Shown one piece after another: positions 33,496 to 42,737 of a DNA stretch of 64,000 nt; positions within the stretch are counted from its first letter, which is position 1; every line of letters begins with the position of its first letter. Origin of the DNA: Sphingomonas sp. Leaf17 (GTDB lineage: Bacteria > Pseudomonadota > Alphaproteobacteria > Sphingomonadales > Sphingomonadaceae); NCBI RefSeq assembly GCF_001421505.1, contig NZ_LMKL01000005.1, forward strand, positions 196,471-260,470. Reading direction: 5' to 3'. The notes beneath the pieces were generated by a model. It was not told where the DNA came from, made no database searches, and saw only the letters and a program-made list of their open reading frames with translations. The position numbers were made by a program, and so were the translations under genes.

Positions 33496-35087
33496 CCATC
33501 ACCCGGCGTGACGCCTTTGCCGGCCTCGGGGCCGCCGGCGCGCTCCTTCTGCCCGCCAGTGCCACCGCGACGCCCGCCCCCGGCCCTGCCCCTGCCCCCG
33601 ACTGGCGGCGTGGCCTCGACAACCAGCGGATCGCCGATCTGGGCGACGGCCGGTTCCTGAACCCGGTCATGGCCGGCGACCGGCCCGACCCCGCCATCCT
33701 GAAGGACGGCGCGGACTATTACATGACCTTTTCCAGTTTCGATTCCTATCCCGGCCTCGTCATCTGGCATTCGCGCGATCTGGTGAACTGGCAGCCGATC
33801 GGCCCGGCACTCAACCGCAACATCGGTTCGGTCTGGGCAGTCAGCCTGGAAAAGCATGACGGCCGGTATTTCCTCTACATCCCCGTAAAGGCCGATCCGA
33901 ACACCATCTACGTCATCCACGCCGACCGGATCGCGGGACCGTGGAGCGACCCGGTCGACCTGAAGCTTCACAAGCATATCGACCCCTGCCACGTCGTCGG
34001 CGAGGATGGCAGCCGCTGGCTGTTCCTGTCGGGCGGGGACCGGGTGCGGCTGGCCGATGACGGCCTGTCGACGGTCGGCGCGGTCGAGCATGTCTATGAC
34101 CCGTGGCGCTATCCGGCGGACTGGGTCGTCGAGGGCTTCTCGCCGGAGGGGCCGAAGATCGTCCGCCACGGCGGCTGGTTCTATCTCATCACCGCGGTCG
34201 GCGGCACCGCCGGCCCGCCGACCGGACATATGGTCATCGCCGCGCGCTCGCGCTCGATCCACGGACCATGGACCGACTGCCCCGCCAACCCGATCGTCCG
34301 CACCACCGACGTCGCCGAACGCTGGTGGTCGCGCGGCCATGCCTCGCTGGTCGAGGGGCCGGCCGGCGACTGGTGGGCGCTGTATCACGGCTATGAGAAC
34401 GGATACTGGACGCTGGGCCGCCAGACCCTGCTCGATCCCGTCGAATGGACCGCCGATGGCTGGTTCCGCATGACCGGCGGCGACCTGTCGCAGCCGCTGC
34501 CGGCACCGAAGGGCGGCCGCCGCGTGCCCCACGGTCAGGCGCTGTCCGACCGGTTCGACACGCTGGCGCTGGGGACGAAATGGAGCTTCTTCCGGCCTGC
34601 GCCCGACGAGGCGAAGCGGGTGTCGGTGAAGGACAACACGCTGACCATGGCGGCCAGCGGCACCGCACCGGTCGATTCATCCCCGTTGCTGCTGATCGCC
34701 GGCGACACGCGCTACCGGTTCGAATGTGACATCGCGATTGACGCGGGCACGACCGCCGGCCTGCTGCTATTCTACGACGACCGGCTGTATTGCGGGCTGG
34801 GGTTCGACGGCACCCGCTTCGTCACGCATCAATATGGCGCGGAGCGGGGACGCCCCGCCAATCCGCATGGCCGTACGATGCGGATGCGCGTGACCAACGA
34901 CCGGCATATCGTCACCTATGACACCAGCGGCGACGGCGGCCGGACATGGCAGCGGTTCGATCGCGGGATGGAGGTGTCGGGCTATCACCATAATGTCCGG
35001 GGCGGGTTCCTGATGCTGCGCCCCGGCCTCTACGCCGCCGGGGCGGGCAGTGCGCGCTTCCGCGATTTCCGCTTTACCGCGCTGTAG
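33492..35087 (+). CDS. Exported glycoside hydrolase family 43 protein
   Basis: A 531-residue secreted enzyme. A Tat-like signal (TRRDAFAGLGAAGALLLPAS) leads to a five-bladed propeller (about 50-345) with the GH43 catalytic triad in place: Asp66 in AGDRPDPAI, Asp164 in HIDPCHV and the probable acid Glu219 in SPEGPKI. A C-terminal beta-sandwich (about 365-530; FDTLALGTKWSFFRP, FLMLRPGLYAAGAG) is the usual GH43 accessory domain. The family includes arabinofuranosidases, arabinanases, xylosidases and galactosidases. In a pectin locus arabinan or galactan side chains are the likely target. ATG at 33492 overlaps the DUF885 stop. The 3' end overlaps a convergent peptidase gene by 14 bp. Confidence 0.9.
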   Translation: MTITRRDAFAGLGAAGALLLPASATATPAPGPAPAPDWRRGLDNQRIADLGDGRFLNPVMAGDRPDPAILKDGADYYMTFSSFDSYPGLVIWHSRDLVNWQPIGPALNRNIGSVWAVSLEKHDGRYFLYIPVKADPNTIYVIHADRIAGPWSDPVDLKLHKHIDPCHVVGEDGSRWLFLSGGDRVRLADDGLSTVGAVEHVYDPWRYPADWVVEGFSPEGPKIVRHGGWFYLITAVGGTAGPPTGHMVIAARSRSIHGPWTDCPANPIVRTTDVAERWWSRGHASLVEGPAGDWWALYHGYENGYWTLGRQTLLDPVEWTADGWFRMTGGDLSQPLPAPKGGRRVPHGQALSDRFDTLALGTKWSFFRPAPDEAKRVSVKDNTLTMAASGTAPVDSSPLLLIAGDTRYRFECDIAIDAGTTAGLLLFYDDRLYCGLGFDGTRFVTHQYGAERGRPANPHGRTMRMRVTNDRHIVTYDTSGDGGRTWQRFDRGMEVSGYHHNVRGGFLMLRPGLYAAGAGSARFRDFRFTAL

Positions 35088-37536
35088 CCGCCCCCGCCGG
35101 CCGCGCCGGCTTCACATACGTGTCAAGCCAGTCGGTCATCTGCCACAGCGTCTCGCTCGTCGATTCCAGCGCGCGATAGCCGTGCGGCTCGTTCGGCAGG
35201 ACGACATAGCGGACAGTCGCGCCATTGCCCTTCAGCGCGGCGTACATCCGCTCCGACTGGATCGGGAACGTCCCAGAATTATCGTCCGCACCGCCATGGA
35301 TCAGCAGGATCGGGGCCTTGATCCGGTCGGCATAGGTGAAGGGCGACATCTCGGTGTAGGTCGGCGTCGCCTGCCAGTAGGTGCGCTGTTCGGCCTGGAA
35401 CCCGAACGGGGTCAGCGTGCGGTTGTACGCGCCCGACCGGGCGATGCCGGCGCGAAACAGACTGGTGTGCGCCAGCAGGTTGGCGGTCATGAACGCGCCA
35501 TAGCTGTGTCCGCCGACCGCGATCCGGTCCCGGTCGGCCACCCCCAGCTTCACCACCGCATCGACCGCCGCCTGCGCATCGGCCGCCAGCTGCTTCACAT
35601 AGGTGTCGTTCGGCTCCGCCCCGTTCTCGCCGATGATCGGCATCGCCGGATCGTCGAGCACCGCATAGCCTTGCGTCAGCAGGAACAGGTGGCTGGTCCC
35701 GCGCGGCCGGGTAAAGCGGTTGCCCTGATCGACCGTCTGGCCGGCGACCTTGGCGTCGGTATATTCGGACGGATAGGCCCATAGCAGCGTCGGCAACGGC
35801 CCGTCGCGCGCCGCATCATAGCCGGCCGGCAGGTACAACGTGCCCGACAGCGGCAGGCCGTCGGCGCGAGTGTAGGTGATTGTCCGCTGAGTCACGCCGG
35901 CGAACACGGGGGCCGGATCGGCGAAATCGGTGATCGCGCGCGCGGTGCCGCCGCCAACGCTGCGCAGGACGTAATTGGGCGCCTGCGCCGCGCTTTCGCG
36001 CCGCGTCAGGATCCGGTCGCCCGTCTCGTCGAGCAGCGAGACGACGGTTTCATAATAGGGGGCCGCCGCCGTCCACACCCGGGTCGGGGCCGCGCCCGAC
36101 ACCGGCATCCGCGACAGGAACGGGAACGCGCCCGCCTTCGTCGCGCCATCGCCGGTCGCGAACACCGCCGCATGATCGGGCGTGAACTGCATCACCGGCT
36201 TGCCCGCCGCATTCTCCTCGGTGATCGGCAGGCCGGGGTCGCCATATTGATCCTGATAGTTGCGCGTCGCCAGCAGGCGGGTCGTGCCGGGCCTTGCGGG
36301 CGCGACCGCATAGCGCCGCTCGGTCCGCGTCTTCCACGCCCGGTCGATCAGCAGCGCAAAGCCGTCGTCGCCCCACATCGTCGCCGCGTGGCGGTTTACG
36401 GTCTTGGCCAGCTCGACCGGCGGCGCGGCAAAGGGGGCGGCCTGCATCATCACCCGATCGTGGAACGGCACCGCCGCCTTCGGATCGCCGCCGTCCAGCG
36501 CCTCGGTCCAGACCAACGTGGCCGGCGCGTCGCTGCGCCATTCGGGTTCGCGCGGACCCTTCACGGTCGCGTCGAAATCGACCGGCAGGTCGTCGGCCAA
36601 CGGCCGGTCGGCAACTGTCCGAACCGGTTGGCCGGAGATCGTCGTCACCGCGATCTCGGTCGGGAAGTAGTAGGCGGGCAGCAGATAGGAATAGGGCCGC
36701 TTGAACCGTTCGGTCAGCAGGTACCGGCCGTCCGGCGAGACGCTGAAGCCGACATACAGGCCCGGCGCGCCGATCGGTGTCGCCGCCCCGCTGGCAGCGT
36801 CGATCCGGGTCAGCTGGCCGGTGAAATAATGGTCGAACAGCGCCTCGTCATGCGCGTTCAGCAACAGATCCTCATAGGTCCGCGCAGCCGATGTCCGCCC
36901 CTTGCTTTCCTGCACCACCGGTCCGGCGGGCGTTGCGGGCGCAGCCGGAGCAGGCCCGCGACCGGCGACGACCAGCCGCGCGACGATGGCGCGGCTGTCC
37001 GGCATCCAGGTGAAGGACGACCCCAGCGCCGCGTTCAGCCCGCGCGCCAGTCGCCGGGCACGACCGTCGCGTCCGGCGATCCACAGCGCCAGCCCGTCCG
37101 CTTCCTGCACCACGAAGGCGAGATGGCGGCCATCGGGCGACCAGTCGGGCGAGGCGAAGCGGGTGCCCGCCGGCAGCGCGACGGGAATGGTCCGGCCGCT
37201 GGCGATGTCCTTGAACGACAGCGCGTTCAGCCACTGCACGCGCACCTCCGCCGGGCCGTTGGTCGCCGGGTCGATGCGATAGCCGGCCAGCCGCAGGATC
37301 GGCTTCGAAAGATTGGCGATGGTCGGCAGGTTCTCACGACCCAGGATGGCCAGCGTGGTGCGATCCGGGCTGACCGCGACCGACGGGGTCGGGGCCGCCT
37401 CCAGGATCCGCGCGATCGCGGGGGGTGCCCGGTGGTACCCGCTGGCCGGATCGCCCGCCGCCGCCCCGGCCAGCGCACCCGTCGCCGTTCCCACCGACAC
37501 CAATGCCATCACGATGCCGCTCCCGATCCGCTTCAT
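35074..37536 (-). CDS. Exported S9-family peptidase (glutamyl/prolyl oligopeptidase-like)
   Basis: An 820-residue periplasmic serine peptidase. Signal peptide: RIGSGIVMALVSVGTATGAL. The N-terminal half is a WD40-like propeller (repeated SPDGRHLAFV, SPDGRYLLTE). The C-terminal alpha/beta-hydrolase domain has the catalytic Ser in VGGHSYGAFM, Asp in HGGADDNSGT and His in NEPHGYRAL. Close relatives cleave short peptides, some after Glu. The ATG at 37536 begins the signal peptide. It runs opposite to the GH43 gene, its end overlapping it by 14 bp, and it has no operator copy, so it is probably not part of the pectin regulon. Confidence 0.9.
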   Translation of the reverse strand: MKRIGSGIVMALVSVGTATGALAGAAAGDPASGYHRAPPAIARILEAAPTPSVAVSPDRTTLAILGRENLPTIANLSKPILRLAGYRIDPATNGPAEVRVQWLNALSFKDIASGRTIPVALPAGTRFASPDWSPDGRHLAFVVQEADGLALWIAGRDGRARRLARGLNAALGSSFTWMPDSRAIVARLVVAGRGPAPAAPATPAGPVVQESKGRTSAARTYEDLLLNAHDEALFDHYFTGQLTRIDAASGAATPIGAPGLYVGFSVSPDGRYLLTERFKRPYSYLLPAYYFPTEIAVTTISGQPVRTVADRPLADDLPVDFDATVKGPREPEWRSDAPATLVWTEALDGGDPKAAVPFHDRVMMQAAPFAAPPVELAKTVNRHAATMWGDDGFALLIDRAWKTRTERRYAVAPARPGTTRLLATRNYQDQYGDPGLPITEENAAGKPVMQFTPDHAAVFATGDGATKAGAFPFLSRMPVSGAAPTRVWTAAAPYYETVVSLLDETGDRILTRRESAAQAPNYVLRSVGGGTARAITDFADPAPVFAGVTQRTITYTRADGLPLSGTLYLPAGYDAARDGPLPTLLWAYPSEYTDAKVAGQTVDQGNRFTRPRGTSHLFLLTQGYAVLDDPAMPIIGENGAEPNDTYVKQLAADAQAAVDAVVKLGVADRDRIAVGGHSYGAFMTANLLAHTSLFRAGIARSGAYNRTLTPFGFQAEQRTYWQATPTYTEMSPFTYADRIKAPILLIHGGADDNSGTFPIQSERMYAALKGNGATVRYVVLPNEPHGYRALESTSETLWQMTDWLDTYVKPARPAGAATAR

Positions 37537-37710
37537 TCCGATATCCCGATATGGTCGTCGTCGGGCGGGACAGTGTCGCAAGCCGGCCACACGGGCAAGG
37601 CGCGCCTGCACCCGATCTGCACGGGATCAACACCGGTCGGGCACGGGCACAGCGGTCCAGCCGCGATATCGACCGGGCAAACCACGCTCTCCCTGTCCGG
37701 AGACCCGTTG

Positions 37711-39243
37711 ATGCCCCGTCCGCCATCCCCCGCCCGCTTCAGTTTCCATCGCAAGGTCGCCGCCGCCATCGCGCTGGTCGCGCTGGCCGACGGGATGCTC
37801 AACGGGTGGCTGGCGGTGCCGTTGCCCGCCATCTTCGCGCTGTGCTGGACCGCTGTGCTGGCGTTTGCGGTGGCGGCGGTGCGGCGGGACCGGAGGGCGC
37901 GGGCCGCGCTCCTCCTCGCGCTGGCGTTCGCGCTGCTGCTGGTCGAGGATCCGACCCTGCTGGGCTGGTCGCTGTTCTGGACCGCGATCGCCAGCGCCGC
38001 CCTGCTGCCGCGCCACCGCTTCGATGACGCCGCGCGCTGGGCGATGCGGCTCGGCCTGCACGCGCTGTCGGGCATCGCCGCGCCGTTTCACGATACCGCC
38101 CGCCTCACACGGCTCGGCCGCGACGGACAGTGGTGGCGGCCACGCACGGTAGCGGCGACGATTGCCCTGCCGCTGATCGGCGGCATCTGCTTCGTCGCGC
38201 TGTTCGCGGGCGCGAACCCGATCATCAGTGCGGCGTTCGACCGCATCGCCCTGCCCTCGCCCGCGATTGCCATCGCGCACGGCGTTATCTGGTGCGTCGT
38301 CCTGCTCGGCACCTGGGCCAGCTTCAGGCCGCATGCCATCATCGGGCTGGTCGGCGCGCGCGGCACCGGTCCCGTGCAACGATTGCCCGACGTACCGGTC
38401 GCGACGCTGGGCCTGTCGCTCATCACCTTCAACATCGTGTTCGCGGTACAGAACGCGCTCGACATCGCCTTTTTGTGGAGCGGGGCCGCGCTGCCCGCCG
38501 GCATCACGCTCGCCGACTACGCCCATCGCGGGGCGTATACGCTGATCGCCGCCGCGCTGCTCGCCGGGCTGTTCGTCCTCGTCGCGCTTAGCCCGGACGG
38601 GGCCGCCGCCCGGCAACCGGCGCTACGCCGCTGGCTGGTGCTCTGGATCGGCCAGACCCTCCTGCTGGTGGCGTCGAGCATCCTGCGCCTGTTCGACTAT
38701 ATCGCCGTCTATTCGATGACCGTCCTGCGGTTGTCGGCGCTGGCGTGGATGCTGTTGGTCGCGGTCGGCCTGATCCTGATCGTCTGGCGGTTGCTGACCG
38801 CCCGCAGCGCCGCGTGGCTCATCAACGCCAATGCGCTCGCCGCCGCACTGGTGCTCAGCGCGGCCGGCGTCATCGACCTCGGCGCGACGGCGGCGGCGTG
38901 GAACGTGCGCCACGCGCATACCGCCGGCAACCTGGACCTGTGTTACCTGCGCGGCCTCGGCCCGTCGGCGCTGCTGTCGCTGATCGCACTTGAACGCCGG
39001 GTTCGGGGCGCGCGGTTGCAGGACCGGGTCGCCTTCGTCCGCGCCGAGGCGATGCAGATCCTGATCGAGCAACAAGCGAACCCGCAGGACTGGTCGTGGC
39101 GCGGTGCGCGCCGCCTGCGTGCGGCAGAGACGGCGCTGGGGCCGCATCCTCGCGCGGTCGCCGCAACGACCAATGGCCGCAACTGTGACGGCACGCCGTT
39201 CCCGCCGCCGCCCGCCCCATTGACGCCGGGGCCGGAACAATGA
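37711..39243 (+). CDS. DUF4173/DUF4153-family integral membrane protein
   Basis: A 510-residue membrane protein with about ten helices and a cytoplasmic C-terminal tail. Recognisable DUF4173 features are VALFAGANPIISAAFDRI, the LDIAFLWSGAALPAGITL loop and YAHRGAYTLIAAALLAGLFV. The function of the family is unknown. The tail ends in a Pro-rich segment. The stop overlaps the next start (ATGA), so it is coupled to a response regulator and a sensor kinase. Membrane proteins in such positions often belong to the stimulus side of the two-component system, which is an inference. The 174-nt upstream gap holds no feature I can name. Confidence 0.82.
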   Translation: MPRPPSPARFSFHRKVAAAIALVALADGMLNGWLAVPLPAIFALCWTAVLAFAVAAVRRDRRARAALLLALAFALLLVEDPTLLGWSLFWTAIASAALLPRHRFDDAARWAMRLGLHALSGIAAPFHDTARLTRLGRDGQWWRPRTVAATIALPLIGGICFVALFAGANPIISAAFDRIALPSPAIAIAHGVIWCVVLLGTWASFRPHAIIGLVGARGTGPVQRLPDVPVATLGLSLITFNIVFAVQNALDIAFLWSGAALPAGITLADYAHRGAYTLIAAALLAGLFVLVALSPDGAAARQPALRRWLVLWIGQTLLLVASSILRLFDYIAVYSMTVLRLSALAWMLLVAVGLILIVWRLLTARSAAWLINANALAAALVLSAAGVIDLGATAAAWNVRHAHTAGNLDLCYLRGLGPSALLSLIALERRVRGARLQDRVAFVRAEAMQILIEQQANPQDWSWRGARRLRAAETALGPHPRAVAATTNGRNCDGTPFPPPPAPLTPGPEQ

Positions 39244-39962
39244 TCCAGTGTCCCATGCCGCGCACCGTCCTGATCGTCGATGACGACCCGCATATCCGCC
39301 AGTTGCTGGTCTTCGCACTGAACAAGGCCGGGCTGGAGACGATCGAGGCGGATGACGGCGAGGCCGCGCTGACCACCGCCGCCGCCCATGCGCCCGACCT
39401 GGTGGTGCTGGACATCAACATGCCGCGCATGGACGGGCTGGAGGTCTGCCGGCGATTGCGCGGCACCGGCGACGTGCCGATCCTGTTCCTGTCGTCGCGC
39501 GACGACGAGATCGACCGGATCCTGGGGATCGAGCTGGGCGCGGACGATTATGTCGTCAAACCCTTTTCCCCGCGTGAGGTCGTCGCCCGCGTCATGGCGA
39601 TCCTGCGCCGCACCGCCGCCAGCCCGCCGCCGGTCGACCATGCCGGCCCGGCAGTGCGACGCGGTCGGTTGAGCCTCGACTTCGACGGCTGGCGCGCGAG
39701 CTGGGACGGGGTGGAGGTGCCGCTGACCGTCACCGAATTCTCGATCCTGCGCACGCTCGCCTCGATGCCGGCCAAGGTGTTCAGCCGCGACTCGATCATC
39801 GACCGGCTGCACGGTCCGGGCTTCGCGATCACCGACCGGACGATCGACAGTCATATCCGCAACCTGCGCGGCAAGTTCGCGCAGGCCGGCGGGGCCGACG
39901 TGATCGAGACGCGCGCCGGCATCGGCTATTGCCTGGGGGCCTGCACTGGCGACACCGGATGA
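39240..39962 (+). CDS. OmpR/CreB-type response regulator
   Basis: A 240-residue transcription factor. The receiver domain has the acidic pair DDD (14-16), phospho-acceptor Asp58 in LVVLDINMPRMDG and Lys of the VVKPF motif. The C-terminal winged helix of the OmpR type carries TVTEFSILRTLASMPAKVFS and the terminal hairpin IETRAGIGYCLG. It overlaps the DUF4173 gene before it and the kinase gene after it by four bases each, so a single transcript and coupled translation are clear. An ATG at 39255 is a possible second start. CreB is the closest well-known analogue by arrangement. Confidence 0.9.
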   Translation: MIQCPMPRTVLIVDDDPHIRQLLVFALNKAGLETIEADDGEAALTTAAAHAPDLVVLDINMPRMDGLEVCRRLRGTGDVPILFLSSRDDEIDRILGIELGADDYVVKPFSPREVVARVMAILRRTAASPPPVDHAGPAVRRGRLSLDFDGWRASWDGVEVPLTVTEFSILRTLASMPAKVFSRDSIIDRLHGPGFAITDRTIDSHIRNLRGKFAQAGGADVIETRAGIGYCLGACTGDTG

Positions 39963-41527
39963 TGATGGCCGTGAAGGCGTGGGCGAAGCGGCACTGGCCG
40001 GCCTTGCGCCTGCGGACCATCCTGTTCGCCACGTTGTTTCTCGTGGCCGCGCTGCCCGGTGTCGGCGCGGTGTTCCTGCGGGTGTACGAGAACACGCTGG
40101 TCCGCCAGACCGAGGCCGAACTGGTGGCGCAAGGGGCCGCGTTGCAGGCCGCGTCCGAGGCGCTGTGGCCCGGCGCGCCGGCAGCGGCCATGCCCCCACC
40201 CGGCGACCTGCACCCGGAGCCGCCGCAGATCGACCTGAGCAGCACGCCGCTCCTGCCCGAGCGCGCGGCCCCGGTCCGTGACGGTCGTCCGGTGGCGGCG
40301 GATGCGCGGGCGGCGGGGGCGGCGATCCTGCCGCTTCTCGCGCGGACCCGGCAAACCACGCTGGCCGGGATCCTGCTGCTCGATCGCGATGGCCGGATCG
40401 TCGGCGGCCCGGCGGCGGGCGCTGGCATGGCCCGGCTCGCCGAGGTGCGCGCGGCGATATCCGGCCGGCCGGCCACCGTCCTGCGCCGCAACGGGGCCTA
40501 CCGCGCCACCTATCGCTTCGAATGGCTGTCGCGCGCGGCGGCGATCCGGGTGCATCACGCGCGGCCGATCGTCGTCGGCGGGCGCGTGGTCGGCGTCATC
40601 CTGCTGTCGCGGTCGGCGCGCGCGCTGTTCCGGGGGATTTACGAGGATCGCGGCAAGATCGCGATCGGCATCGGCGCGATCCTGCTGGCGCTGATCGCCC
40701 TGAGCGGGCTGTTGTCGCGTGGCATCGCCCGGCCGATCGAGGCGCTGGGGGCGGCCACGCGCGCGGTAGCGCGAGGGAGCGGCACGATCCCGCCGGTGCC
40801 GCCGACCGCCGCAATCGAGATTCAGGGCCTGTATGCCGATTTCGCGGCGATGGCGGTCGCGATCGACCACCGGTCCCGCTACCTGCGCGACTTCGCCCAC
40901 GCCGTCAGCCACGAATTCAAGACCCCGCTCGCCGGCATCCGGGGTGCGCTGGAACTGCTGGTCGACCATGATGCGACCATGACGGCGGCGGATCGCGCGC
41001 GGTTTCTCGCCAACGCGGACGCCGATGCCGGGCGGCTGACGTTGCTGGTCACCCGGCTGCTCGATCTGGCGCGCGCGGACATGACCGCCGCCGCGACGCA
41101 AGCGCGCACCGTCCTGCCGCCGATCCTGTCGCGGCTGGCCGACGCGCACCGGTCGCCGTCCTTTGCGGTCGTGGTCGTTGCTGACAGTGATGTCGGGCCG
41201 GTCACGCCCAGCGCCACGACGATCGAGACGGTGCTGACCACGCTGATCGAGAACAGCCGCCAGGCCGGCGCGACCAAGGTAACACTCACCCTGTCCGCCA
41301 CGCCGCAGGCCGCGATCCTCCACATCGCCGACGACGGCCCCGGCGTAGCCGAAGCGGACCGCGCGCGTATTTTCGAGCCGTTCTTCACCACCCACCGGGC
41401 GCGCGGCGGAACCGGTCTTGGCCTGCCGATCGTCCGGTCGCTGCTGGCGACTGCGGGGGGCGGTATCGAGCTGGTTGCGTTGCCCGGACCTGCCATATTC
41501 ATCGTGACGATCCCTCGCGCGGAGTAA
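39959..41527 (+). CDS. CreC-type sensor histidine kinase
   Basis: A 522-residue inner-membrane kinase. Helix 1 (about 18-40, ILFATLFLVAALPGVGAVFL) and helix 2 (about 233-253) bracket a periplasmic sensor domain of nearly 190 residues, followed by a HAMP linker and the dimerisation box AVSHEFKTPL with phospho-acceptor His318. N, G1 and G2 boxes follow (ENSRQAGAT, DDGPG, GTGLGLPIV). Three consecutive ATG codons (39959, 39962, 39965) lie at the start; the first overlaps the regulator stop. Partner of the preceding response regulator. The signal sensed is unknown. Confidence 0.9.
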   Translation: MMMAVKAWAKRHWPALRLRTILFATLFLVAALPGVGAVFLRVYENTLVRQTEAELVAQGAALQAASEALWPGAPAAAMPPPGDLHPEPPQIDLSSTPLLPERAAPVRDGRPVAADARAAGAAILPLLARTRQTTLAGILLLDRDGRIVGGPAAGAGMARLAEVRAAISGRPATVLRRNGAYRATYRFEWLSRAAAIRVHHARPIVVGGRVVGVILLSRSARALFRGIYEDRGKIAIGIGAILLALIALSGLLSRGIARPIEALGAATRAVARGSGTIPPVPPTAAIEIQGLYADFAAMAVAIDHRSRYLRDFAHAVSHEFKTPLAGIRGALELLVDHDATMTAADRARFLANADADAGRLTLLVTRLLDLARADMTAAATQARTVLPPILSRLADAHRSPSFAVVVVADSDVGPVTPSATTIETVLTTLIENSRQAGATKVTLTLSATPQAAILHIADDGPGVAEADRARIFEPFFTTHRARGGTGLGLPIVRSLLATAGGGIELVALPGPAIFIVTIPRAE

Positions 41528-41569
41528 GGGCTGTTGGCGGATTGCCGGCGACCCGGTAATCGGGCGGCC

Positions 41570-42226
41570 ATGCGCTTACCCCTTTTCATCGCCGGCCTGA
41601 TCGGCCTGTCCCTGTCGAACGCCGCGCCGGGCCAGTCGGCCGACCGCCCGACCGCCGGGTTCGTCCGCGTCCGGCTGGTCACGTCGGCCGGGCCGATCGT
41701 GCTGGCGCTCGACGCCCGACATGCGCCGGCGACCACCGCCAATTTCCTCGCCTATGTCGACGACCGCCGGTTCGACGGGATCGTGTTCTATCGCGCCGCG
41801 CGCAGCCGGCTGGCGCCCAAGTTCGGCTATATCCAGGGGGGTATCCGTACCGATCCCCGGCGGATCCTGCCGCCCTTCCCGCATGAACCGACCACGCGCA
41901 CGGGTATCCACCATCTTGACGGCACGATCTCGATGGCGCGGCGGGCCGAGCCCAATTCGGCGGGCGGCAATTTCTTCATCACCGTCGGGCCGATGCCCAG
42001 CATGGACGCCACCGCCACCGCGCCGGGTTACGCCGCGTTCGGCCGTGTCGTCGCAGGGATGCCGGTCGTGAAGCGGATCCTGGCCGCGCCGACACAGGAC
42101 GGCGCGTTCAAGGGTCAGATGATCGTCCGCCCGATCACCATCCTCACCGCCCGCCGGCTGGACGGCAAACCGCGTCCGACCGGTCGCGTCAAAAGCTGGC
42201 TCGTGAAGCTGCCACCCAAACGCTAG
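41570..42226 (+). CDS. Exported cyclophilin-type peptidyl-prolyl isomerase
   Basis: A 218-residue periplasmic folding catalyst. A signal peptide (LPLFIAGLIGLSLSNAAPG) is followed by a cyclophilin domain: VRLVTSAGPIVLALDARHAP, ATTANFLAYVDDRRFDGIVF, and the active-site region AGGNFFITVG preceded by GTISMARR. The catalytic Arg is expected in the FYRAARSR segment, where it departs from the classical FHR. The ATG at 41570 starts the signal; the frame upstream is non-coding. It follows the kinase gene by 42 nt but without obvious functional link. Confidence 0.9.
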   Translation: MRLPLFIAGLIGLSLSNAAPGQSADRPTAGFVRVRLVTSAGPIVLALDARHAPATTANFLAYVDDRRFDGIVFYRAARSRLAPKFGYIQGGIRTDPRRILPPFPHEPTTRTGIHHLDGTISMARRAEPNSAGGNFFITVGPMPSMDATATAPGYAAFGRVVAGMPVVKRILAAPTQDGAFKGQMIVRPITILTARRLDGKPRPTGRVKSWLVKLPPKR

Positions 42227-42233
42227 GTGCCGA

Positions 42234-42641
42234 TCAGCGCAGGCGCGTCCAGGTCTGCGTCTTGCACAGCGGCACGAAGACGCAGCCGCGCACCTTCAGC
42301 GTGTCGCCGCCAACCGGCGTGACCTTCGCCTTGTAGGTCTTGCCGTCCTCCGGGTTGTAGATCGTGCCGCCGGCCCAGGCATCGCCATCGGCGGTGAAGC
42401 CGCCAAGGATCGGCATCCCGCGCAGCGTCCGGTTGCGCAACGCGGCATCGGCGTTGCGCGCATCCTTCATCGTCGGGTTGGCCCGCAGGGCGTCCGACGT
42501 GACGATCCGCCCGCAGATCGACGGACCGCAGCGCTGAATTTCGACGACGCCGTTCAACCGCCCCGTCTTCCAGCGGCCGATCGCCGCGTCGGCGGGTTGT
42601 GGCGCAGCCGCGAGGGTCAAGGCGGTGAGAAATGCGATCAT
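42234..42641 (-). CDS. DUF2147-family exported protein
   Basis: A 135-residue secreted or periplasmic protein. After a short signal peptide (FLTALTLAAAPQPADA) the DUF2147 pattern is plain: IGRWKTGRLNGVVEIQRCG, ICGRIV, GMPILGGFTADGDAWAGGTI, YNPEDGKTYKAKV and LKVRGCVFVPLCKTQTW. Structures of the family resemble fatty-acid- or lipid-binding small beta barrels, but no reaction is established. Four cysteines may form disulfides. It follows the fadB-like gene on the same strand but is separated from it by a perfect hairpin. Confidence 0.85.
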   Translation of the reverse strand: MIAFLTALTLAAAPQPADAAIGRWKTGRLNGVVEIQRCGPSICGRIVTSDALRANPTMKDARNADAALRNRTLRGMPILGGFTADGDAWAGGTIYNPEDGKTYKAKVTPVGGDTLKVRGCVFVPLCKTQTWTRLR

Positions 42642-42698
42642 GAAAATGTCCTGTATTGATCGGCCGGGCGGACAGGGCCGCGCTTGCCGGATTACTGT

Positions 42699-42728
42699 CC
42701 GTCATCCCGGCCTACGCCGGGATGACGG
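42699..42728. repeat. Perfect palindromic repeat, possible terminator after fadB
   Basis: A 13-bp perfect stem (CCGTCATCCCGGC paired with GCCGGGATGACGG) closes a CTAC loop. The CGTCATCCCGGC core is a familiar intergenic repeat of sphingomonads, and a partial copy (CATTCCGGGATGACGG) lies at 7774-7789. There is no T-run, so if it ends transcription of the fad operon it would be a weak, factor-assisted terminator. Confidence 0.75.
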
Positions 42729-42737
42729 TGTGCGTCC

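Noticed and set aside
39938..39960. GCGACACCGGATG, resembling the LacI-type operator
   Set aside because: It lies inside the end of the response-regulator coding region and matches only the GACACCGG core; the T before it and the 3' half are absent. Similar partial matches in the S9 peptidase gene (near 36098) and near 7096 were dropped for the same reason.
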